Below are positions 1-5,137 of a DNA stretch of 6,188 nt, one piece after another (position 1 is the stretch's first letter; every line of letters begins with the position of its first letter). Made by a program: the position numbers and the translations under genes. The notes beneath the pieces were generated by a model. It was given only the letters and a program-made list of their open reading frames with translations. It had not been told where the DNA came from and searched no databases. The stretch comes from Deltaproteobacteria bacterium. Lineage in GTDB: Bacteria; Desulfobacterota; Desulfomonilia; UBA1062. The DNA lies in contig JALNWY010000176.1 in assembly GCA_023230665.1 (NCBI GenBank), forward strand, positions 1 through 6,188, written 5' to 3'.

Positions 1-810
1 GAGGATGAAGGCGCCCGCGAGACCGGCGATCAGCTCCATGAGCGGGCTCGACAGGGCCCTGACCGCGATCCGCTTCATCCAGTTGCGGTAGTAGCGGCGG
101 TTTTCGGTCGAGAAACGCTCTTTTTCATATCCCTCCATGTTGTAGGCCTTCACGATCCTGATCCCGCTGATGCCCTCGTCCAGAATGCTCATGACATGGC
201 CCATGACGTCCATGCTCTTGGTGGAGTAGTGCTTGAGCCGCCGGCCGAACTGGCTGATGGGATAGACCACCAGGGGGAACACGACCATGGCGATCAGCGC
301 GAGCTCCACACTCCGGTAGAACACCACTGCCACGAGCCCGAGGAGCTTCAGCGATTCGCGGATGAGCTCGGTCACCGCGTTGGTGACCGATGACTGGATC
401 ATGTTCACGTCGTTGGTGATGCGCGAGATGAGCACCCCGGTGGGCGTGCGGATGAAGTAGGGCATGGACAGGGTCTGGATGTGCCCGTAGAGCTTGTCCC
501 GGACATTGAGGATGACCCGCTGGCCCACGTCGGCCATGAGGAAGTAGCTGAAGTAGTCGCTCAGGGCCTTGACCAGATAGATGGCCACCACGACAAACGG
601 AATGAGCTTGAGCATCATCACGTTCTTCTCGATCAGGATGTCGTCCACCACATACTTGAACATGAAGGCAACCGCCCCGGTGGCCCCGGCCGTGATAAGG
701 GTCAGGACGAGAGACACCATGAGCTTGGGCCAGTAGGGCCTGAGAAAGGTCAGGAGCCTCCGGTAGATCTGGAGGTCTGTCAGCCTCACCCTGCCATGTC
801 CGCTATCCAT
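1..810 (-). CDS. msbA: MsbA-like lipid A ABC exporter, N-terminal 270 residues (3' end cut by window)
   Basis: This frame is open to base 1 and encodes the first 270 residues of an ABC exporter of the MsbA type, which flips lipid A-core across the inner membrane using ATP. Only the membrane domain is present: predicted TM1 near residues 29-55, TM2 near 66-92, TM3-TM4 near 143-186, and the start of TM5 at the edge. The nucleotide-binding domain lies outside. Family-like segments include STGxLxSRIT-type residues 123-131 (PTGVLISRI) and the coupling region IVKAYNMEGYEKERF (219-233). By eye, R151 aligns with E. coli R148 and K81 with R78, both in the lipid-binding cavity. I chose ATG at 810-808 because AAGGGAG (818-824) lies 7 nt upstream and the N-terminus matches MsbA length; GTG at 789, in frame, is the alternative. 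It overlaps lpxB by 25 nt. The neighbourhood supports lipid A export over a generic multidrug role. Confidence 0.9.
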   Translation of the reverse strand, partial: MDSGHGRVRLTDLQIYRRLLTFLRPYWPKLMVSLVLTLITAGATGAVAFMFKYVVDDILIEKNVMMLKLIPFVVVAIYLVKALSDYFSYFLMADVGQRVILNVRDKLYGHIQTLSMPYFIRTPTGVLISRITNDVNMIQSSVTNAVTELIRESLKLLGLVAVVFYRSVELALIAMVVFPLVVYPISQFGRRLKHYSTKSMDVMGHVMSILDEGISGIRIVKAYNMEGYEKERFSTENRRYYRNWMKRIAVRALSSPLMELIAGLAGAFIL

Positions 811-1874
811 GTGGCCACTCCCTTCGAAGGGCTCGCATTGCCGAGAACCTTTCGCATCTCTTCGAACGACTGCTGCATCCGGTCGTACCGCTGCCTGTCT
901 TCTATAATTTCCAGCACCTCCCTGGCAAGTCTTCCCGGGGTGAGATCGTCCTGGATGAGCTCGGGGACCGCCCGCCTTCCCAGGATGATGTTGGGCATGC
1001 CGATGTGATCGACCTTCACGAAGGTGCGGGCCAGCCAATAGTTGAGGCTGGATGTCCGGTAGCAGATGACCTCCGGGATCCCCTTGAGCGCCATTTCGAG
1101 GCTCGATGTTCCGGACTTGACCACGGCCAGGTCTGCGGCCGCCAGCGAGGAGAGCAGCTCTATGTCGGGATCGGCCAGGGACTGAACCGCCGCATTCTCG
1201 ATCCCGGCCGCGACCGGCAAGTGCCAGGCGATGTCCGGGCGCCTTTTCTGCACGATCCGCTTGGCCTCGATCATGACGGGCAGGATGGTCTGTATCTCGT
1301 GCATCCTGCTGCCCGGCAGCAGGGCGATTCTCCCGGGCGGCCAGGTGCCTCTGGTGGCACCGGGACTCTGCTCCTCCATGAACGGGTGGCCCACATAGCG
1401 GGCATTGACCCCGTAGGAAGAGAAAAAGCCCTCCTCAAAGGGGAAGATGACCGCGAGGCCGTCCGTGATCCGGGCCAGGGTGCGGGCCCGGTATTTCCTC
1501 CAGGCCCAGGCCTGGGGCGCGATGTAGTAGAGGACTTTCAGCCCCGAGCGTTTGAGCCTGCCTGCCAGGCGCATGTTGAAGTCCGGCAGGTCCACGGGTA
1601 CCACCACCTGAGGTTTCCTTTTCCGGACCTCGGCGCACAGCCCGCGGTACACGGAAAGGATCTGCCTGATCCTGGGGAGCACGTCAGAGAACCCCATGAC
1701 CGAGAACTGATCCATGCCGTAGAGGCATTCCATCCCGGCCTCGGCCATGGCAGGGCCTCCCATGCCGAAGATCTTGGCCTTGGGCGCGATGTGCTTCAGC
1801 TCACGGATCACTGCGGCAGCGTGCCGGTCCGCGCTCGCCTCGCCGGCTACCATGCAGACGGATATGCTCGTCAT
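786..1874 (-). CDS. lpxB: Lipid-A-disaccharide synthase LpxB
   Basis: A 362-residue GT19 glycosyltransferase that joins UDP-2,3-diacylglucosamine and lipid X into the beta-1,6 lipid A disaccharide at the inner face of the inner membrane. E. coli LpxB has 382 residues. Motifs in order: VAGEAS (9-14), VDLPDFN (94-100) with D98 matching essential E. coli D98, APQAWAWR (119-126), VGHP (161-164), LLPGSR (185-190) with R190 matching E. coli R201, SGTSSLE (254-260) and MPNII (293-297), the last two in the nucleotide-sugar domain. The N-terminal motif is unusual: family members normally read GExSGDxxGA, but here it is GEASADRHAA. The ATG overlaps the oxidoreductase stop as ATGA, and no good Shine-Dalgarno lies close upstream, so translation is probably coupled. 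The identification is very secure; the effect of the motif change is unknown. Confidence 0.97.
   Translation of the reverse strand: MTSISVCMVAGEASADRHAAAVIRELKHIAPKAKIFGMGGPAMAEAGMECLYGMDQFSVMGFSDVLPRIRQILSVYRGLCAEVRKRKPQVVVPVDLPDFNMRLAGRLKRSGLKVLYYIAPQAWAWRKYRARTLARITDGLAVIFPFEEGFFSSYGVNARYVGHPFMEEQSPGATRGTWPPGRIALLPGSRMHEIQTILPVMIEAKRIVQKRRPDIAWHLPVAAGIENAAVQSLADPDIELLSSLAAADLAVVKSGTSSLEMALKGIPEVICYRTSSLNYWLARTFVKVDHIGMPNIILGRRAVPELIQDDLTPGRLAREVLEIIEDRQRYDRMQQSFEEMRKVLGNASPSKGVATWIADMAG
818..824 (-). promoter_or_regulatory. Shine-Dalgarno of msbA, inside lpxB
   Basis: The minus strand reads AAGGGAG, 7 nt before an ATG at 810. This favours the ATG over the in-frame GTG at 789, which overlaps the lpxB stop as GTGA but has only a weak GGCAGG directly next to it. 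Confidence 0.65.
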
Positions 1875-2797
1875 TGCTTGGGTATGATCATGGAATCCTT
1901 GATGGCGTGCGCGACCTCGATGGCGCGCAGCCCCGCGATTCCGTCGACCCTGACCTCGGCCAGGCCCCTGACCGCATCGACAAACGATCTGATTTCCGCT
2001 GCCAGGGCGTCGGACTCGGACATGGCCAGGTGATGGTGGCTGATCTGTTTGTTCTCCTCAAGGGTATAGACATCCACTGCGGCTTTGGCGAAATCAATGG
2101 AGATGTAGGCGTTGCTCTGGAACATCCGGATCTTGCGCATGGTATCGGCGCTCACCCGGCTGGCGGTGATGTTGGCGATGCACCCCGACTCGAAGCGGAG
2201 ACGGGCGTTGGCGATGTCCACCGCGTCCGTGAGCACGGGGACCCCTACGGCCTCGAGTGACTGGATGGGGGATGCGACCAGGGAGAGGATGATGTCGATG
2301 TCGTGGATCATGATGTCCAGGACCACGTCCACGTCGGCGCCGCGTACCTTGAACGGGCTGATCCGGTGGGCCTCGATGAACATGGGATTTTTGATACTGC
2401 CCGAGAGCTTGAGCAGCGCCGGGTTGAACCGCTCGAGGTGGCCGATCTGAAGCTTCGCGCCGCCCCGTGCGGCCGCGTCGATGATGGCCCGGGCCTCGTC
2501 CAGGCGCGCGGAGATGGGCTTTTCCAGAAGCACCGCCACCCCGCGTTTCAGAAAGGGGATCGCCACCTCGGCATGGGCCGTGGTGGGGACCGCGATGCTC
2601 ACCGCATCGATATTCTCCGGCAGGCCTCCGCACGAGGTAAAGGGCCGGGCGCCCACCTCCCGGGCGATCTCACGGGCCCGGTCGGCATCCGTATCCACGA
2701 TCCCCACCAGGTCCACGTCAGCCATGGCCGCGTACTTCTGCGCGTGGAACCTCCCCAGGTAGCCCACGCCGATGACAGCCGCGCGCACCCTGCTCAT
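1871..2797 (-). CDS. Gfo/Idh/MocA-family NAD(P)-dependent oxidoreductase of the lipid A cluster (possible GnnA-like)
   Basis: A 308-residue two-domain sugar dehydrogenase. The N-terminal Rossmann fold has GVGYLG (10-15) and an acidic residue, D35, after the second strand, which favours NAD over NADP. The family EKP motif is at 92-94 with K93, followed by GHLERFNPA (119-127). The C-terminal substrate domain carries DIMIHDID (161-168), in which D161 and H165 fit the usual D-x3-H catalytic pair. The substrate cannot be read from sequence. A. ferrooxidans is known to have gnnA, a Gfo/Idh enzyme oxidising the 3-hydroxyl of UDP-GlcNAc, next to the aminotransferase gene gnnB between lpxA and lpxB. 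The position here is the same, but no aminotransferase is present in the window. The start is well supported: AGGGGG (2806-2811) lies 8 nt upstream, and the ATG overlaps the lpxA stop as ATGA. The family is certain and the GnnA role is speculative. Confidence 0.93.
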   Translation of the reverse strand: MSRVRAAVIGVGYLGRFHAQKYAAMADVDLVGIVDTDADRAREIAREVGARPFTSCGGLPENIDAVSIAVPTTAHAEVAIPFLKRGVAVLLEKPISARLDEARAIIDAAARGGAKLQIGHLERFNPALLKLSGSIKNPMFIEAHRISPFKVRGADVDVVLDIMIHDIDIILSLVASPIQSLEAVGVPVLTDAVDIANARLRFESGCIANITASRVSADTMRKIRMFQSNAYISIDFAKAAVDVYTLEENKQISHHHLAMSESDALAAEIRSFVDAVRGLAEVRVDGIAGLRAIEVAHAIKDSMIIPKQ

Positions 2798-3570
2798 CGG
2801 GCGATCCCCCTGCGCGAAGACCTGAGGAACCTTACGATAGGGCCGATAGTCCCGTCGTCTCCAAACTCCTGATCAAGAATCTCGATGGCGTCCTTGAGCA
2901 GGAGCTTCTGCTTGAGCAGGATGCGATAGGCCTTCTCGACCGCCTTGATCTGCTCCGGGCTGAAGCCGCCCCGCTTGAGCCCGATGGTATTCACGCCGAA
3001 GAGCTTTGCCCGGTCGCCCGATGCCTTGGCATAGGGGAGGATATCGAGACTCACCATGGAGCCTCCGCCGATGATGCAGCGCTCTCCGATCCGGGTAAAC
3101 TGGTGGACTGCGGAGAGGCCGCCCACGATGGCGTGATCGTGTATCTCTACATGGCCCGCGAGCGTGGCCAGGTTGCCCATGACCACGTGGCTGCCCAGAA
3201 CGCAGTCGTGGGCCACGTGGCAGTAGGCCATGATGAGGTTGTGATTGCCGATGGTGGTCACCCCCGTGTCCTTCGTGGTTCCCCGGTTGATGGTGACGAA
3301 TTCCCGGATGGTGTTGTGATCGCCGATCTCAAGCCGGGTGTCCTCGCCTTTGTAGGAATGGTCCTGGGGGGGTGTGCCGATGCTTGCGTAACCCGTTATA
3401 TCGCAGCCTGCGCCGATGGTGGTGGGGCCCTGGATCATGCAGTAGGGTCCCACCTTTGTGCCGGGCCCGATGATCACGTTCGATTCAATGGTCGCGTACG
3501 CCCCGATCTCCACTCCGTCTGCGATGAGGGCGTCCGGCGCGATGCGCGCAGTGGGGTCAATCCTGCTCAA
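2794..3570 (-). CDS. lpxA: Acyl-ACP--UDP-N-acetylglucosamine O-acyltransferase LpxA
   Basis: A 258-residue cytoplasmic trimeric acyltransferase that starts lipid A synthesis by moving a 3-hydroxyacyl chain from ACP to the 3-position of UDP-GlcNAc; E. coli LpxA has 262 residues. The N-terminal two thirds is a hexapeptide-repeat left-handed beta-helix, and the C-terminus from about 200 is helical. Catalytic H121 (E. coli H125) sits in CHVAHDC; H118, H140 and H156 match H122, H144 and H160. G169 aligns with E. coli G173, the ruler residue, which fits a long acyl chain around C14. Three nearby positions differ from E. coli: S72 for K76, I196 for E200 and G201 for R205. The start codon is TTG with a strong AAAGGAGG 10 nt upstream; the next methionine is residue 45, so no ATG start is possible. 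The gene overlaps lpxD by 14 nt, and its stop overlaps the next ATG. Confidence 0.97.
   Translation of the reverse strand: MSRIDPTARIAPDALIADGVEIGAYATIESNVIIGPGTKVGPYCMIQGPTTIGAGCDITGYASIGTPPQDHSYKGEDTRLEIGDHNTIREFVTINRGTTKDTGVTTIGNHNLIMAYCHVAHDCVLGSHVVMGNLATLAGHVEIHDHAIVGGLSAVHQFTRIGERCIIGGGSMVSLDILPYAKASGDRAKLFGVNTIGLKRGGFSPEQIKAVEKAYRILLKQKLLLKDAIEILDQEFGDDGTIGPIVRFLRSSRRGIAR
2806..2811 (-). promoter_or_regulatory. Shine-Dalgarno of the Gfo/Idh oxidoreductase, inside lpxA
   Basis: The minus strand reads AGGGGG with 8 nt spacing to the ATG at 2797. It lies within the last codons of lpxA, whose TGA overlaps that ATG as ATGA, so both direct initiation and reinitiation are possible. Confidence 0.65.
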
Positions 3571-4567
3571 GGGAGTCGAGCCTCCTTTCCAGTTCCCGGA
3601 TGCGTTTCAGGAGTTGGGGGAGGTCCTTGTACACCTTCTGGACCCTGAGCCACTGCCGGTGGTCCATGGCCGGGAAGCCCGAGACCACCCTGCCCGCGGG
3701 CAGATCCGAGACGATCCCGGCACGGGCCGCTGCCGTGGATCCGTTGCCTATGGTGATGTGGCCTGCCACCCCGGACTGGGCGGCCAGGGTCACGAAATCG
3801 CCGATACGGGAGCTGCCCGCCACACCCGACTGGGCCACGATGATACAGTGATCACCCACCACCACGTTGTGGCCGATCTGCACGAGATTGTCCATCTTCA
3901 CGTCAGAGCCGATCCGGGTGCTCGTGAGCGCTGCCCGGTCGATGGTGCAGTTGCTCCCGATCTCCACGTGATCCCCGATGATCACGATGCCCTTCTGGGG
4001 GATCTTGAAATGCTTCTCGCCGTCCCAGACAAACCCGAACCCGTCGGAGCCGATCACCACGCCTGAATGGATGATGCAGTGTCTGCCGATCCGGCACTTC
4101 TCGTAGACCACCACATTGGGATGGAGAACGGTTGATTCCTCGATGGATGCCTCGTCTCCGATCACGCACCCCGGGTGGATCACGCAGTGCTTTGCCACCC
4201 GGGCCTTCTCGCCGATGAAGACAAAGGGATAGACCGCGGCAGCGGGGTCTACCTGCGCGTCGGGGTGCACGAAGGCCATGTCGGATATGCCGGGCCGGTG
4301 AACCTTGGCGGGGTAGAGAAGCTCCAGGACCCGGGCAAAGCTCAGGTACGGGTTTGCCGCGACGATCCGGGGCATGGGAAGCTCGAGGTCCTCTCCCACG
4401 ATCATGGCCCCTGCGTCACTGGAGCCCGCCTTGTCCCGGTACTTCGGGTTCGCCAGAAAGGTGATGTCGTCAGACGTTGCTTCTTCGATGGTGGAGGCCC
4501 CGGATATGTCCCTGTCCGGCCCTTTCAGGACACCGCCGATATGCCGTGCGATCTCGGTCAGGAGCAT
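3557..4567 (-). CDS. lpxD: UDP-3-O-acylglucosamine N-acyltransferase LpxD
   Basis: A 336-residue acyltransferase that adds the 2-N-linked 3-hydroxyacyl chain to UDP-3-O-acyl-glucosamine in the third step of lipid A synthesis. Domains: an N-terminal uridine-binding domain (about 1-95) with ITFLANPKY at 35-43; a hexapeptide beta-helix (about 96-285); and a C-terminal helix (about 305-333) typical of the trimer's ACP-binding end. Catalytic H233 lies in QIGHNV, matching E. coli H239, and H270 matches H276. Two exact AQSGVAG copies at residues 245-251 and 263-269 are 18 residues apart, one full helical coil, as expected in this fold. The ATG lies 3 nt after the skp stop with only a weak purine-rich stretch upstream, so translation probably depends on ribosomes ending skp. 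The last codons overlap lpxA; the usual fabZ neighbour is absent. Confidence 0.97.
   Translation of the reverse strand: MLLTEIARHIGGVLKGPDRDISGASTIEEATSDDITFLANPKYRDKAGSSDAGAMIVGEDLELPMPRIVAANPYLSFARVLELLYPAKVHRPGISDMAFVHPDAQVDPAAAVYPFVFIGEKARVAKHCVIHPGCVIGDEASIEESTVLHPNVVVYEKCRIGRHCIIHSGVVIGSDGFGFVWDGEKHFKIPQKGIVIIGDHVEIGSNCTIDRAALTSTRIGSDVKMDNLVQIGHNVVVGDHCIIVAQSGVAGSSRIGDFVTLAAQSGVAGHITIGNGSTAAARAGIVSDLPAGRVVSGFPAMDHRQWLRVQKVYKDLPQLLKRIRELERRLDSLEQD
3581..3588 (-). promoter_or_regulatory. Shine-Dalgarno of lpxA, inside lpxD
   Basis: The minus strand reads AAAGGAGG here, 10 nt before the TTG start of lpxA at 3570-3568. The core is formed by two consecutive AGG arginine codons of lpxD (R328 and R329). 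This site decides the TTG start and lets lpxA initiate independently although its start lies within lpxD. Confidence 0.85.
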
Positions 4568-4570
4568 GGG

Positions 4571-5113
4571 CTACTTCTTCTTCCCCGCGATCTCCTTGTA
4601 CTTCTTGTCGTAGAGCTCGAGGATGACGTCGGTGATGTCGAGCTTCTCAGAGGTGTAGATAATGCCCGGGTCTCTCCGGTCGAGGATGATGTCGATATTG
4701 TGCTGGTCGCCGTATTCGTCGATGATGGCGCTCACCTCGTTGCTGATGGGTTTGATCAGGGTGAGCTCCTTTTTTCTGAGCTCCTCCTGGGCGTCCTTGA
4801 CGAAGCGGTTGTACTTCTTGAGCTCGTTGTCATAGTTGTTTTGCAGATCGAGCCTGGCCGACTCGTTCATGGAGAGGCCCTTGGCCGCCATCTCGTCGGT
4901 CATTTTCTTGAGGCCTGCCTGCATCTTGTCGATCTCCTGCTGCCGGTCGTCTTTCAGGACCTCGAGCTGCTTGTATGCGTCCTTGCCTGCCAGGGAATCG
5001 GTGAGGATCCTCTGGGAATCCATGTAGTAGATCTTGAGATCCGCTGCATGAGAGGGAAGCGAGAGTGCAAAGAATGCGATCAGTGCTGCTGCCAGTGGCA
5101 TAAAACGTTTCAT
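4571..5113 (-). CDS. skp: Periplasmic chaperone Skp/OmpH
   Basis: A 180-residue secreted chaperone that binds unfolded outer-membrane proteins in the periplasm and delivers them to the BAM complex; E. coli Skp has 161 residues. Residues 1-23 are a signal peptide: KR at 2-3, a hydrophobic core, and a likely cleavage after SHA (21-23). After a short first strand (LKIYYMDSQ, 26-34) comes a long charged helical stretch, about 40-130, rich in K, E, D and Q, which forms the coiled-coil tentacles. The C-terminal piece with ILDRRDPGIIYTS (143-155) and LDITDVIL (158-165) returns to the trimer body and is typical of the OmpH family. The ATG is preceded by AGGAGG (5123-5128) with 9 nt spacing. The gene follows bamA by 24 nt and precedes lpxD by 3 nt, the classical arrangement. 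Confidence 0.95.
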   Translation of the reverse strand: MKRFMPLAAALIAFFALSLPSHAADLKIYYMDSQRILTDSLAGKDAYKQLEVLKDDRQQEIDKMQAGLKKMTDEMAAKGLSMNESARLDLQNNYDNELKKYNRFVKDAQEELRKKELTLIKPISNEVSAIIDEYGDQHNIDIILDRRDPGIIYTSEKLDITDVILELYDKKYKEIAGKKK

Positions 5114-5122
5114 ACCCGTATT

Positions 5123-5128
5123 CCTCCT
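5123..5128 (-). promoter_or_regulatory. Shine-Dalgarno of skp
   Basis: The minus strand reads AGGAGG, 9 nt before the skp ATG at 5113. It lies in the 24-nt gap after bamA, the longest non-coding stretch in the window. That gap holds no room for a terminator hairpin. Confidence 0.85.
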
Positions 5129-5137
5129 GGATTTACC

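Noticed and set aside
1005..2033. A 342-codon plus-strand open frame opposite lpxB.
   Set aside because: It is codon-aligned antisense to lpxB (and then runs into the oxidoreductase). Composition is rich in G, H, D and R with no domain; it is a shadow of the high-GC coding strand.
2094..2633. A 179-codon minus-strand open frame inside the oxidoreductase gene in another frame.
   Set aside because: The translation is rich in R, G, P and H, as expected for an off-frame reading of a high-GC gene. It has no domain and lies wholly inside a well-supported gene.
3761..3835. Two near-identical 21-base segments 54 bases apart.
   Set aside because: They encode AQSGVAG twice in LpxD, 18 residues apart. 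This is one turn of the hexapeptide beta-helix and normal for the family, not a mobile or regulatory repeat.
5114..5137. Possible promoter or terminator between bamA and skp.
   Set aside because: The 24-nt gap contains the skp Shine-Dalgarno and no inverted repeat or T-run, so it looks like a simple operon junction.
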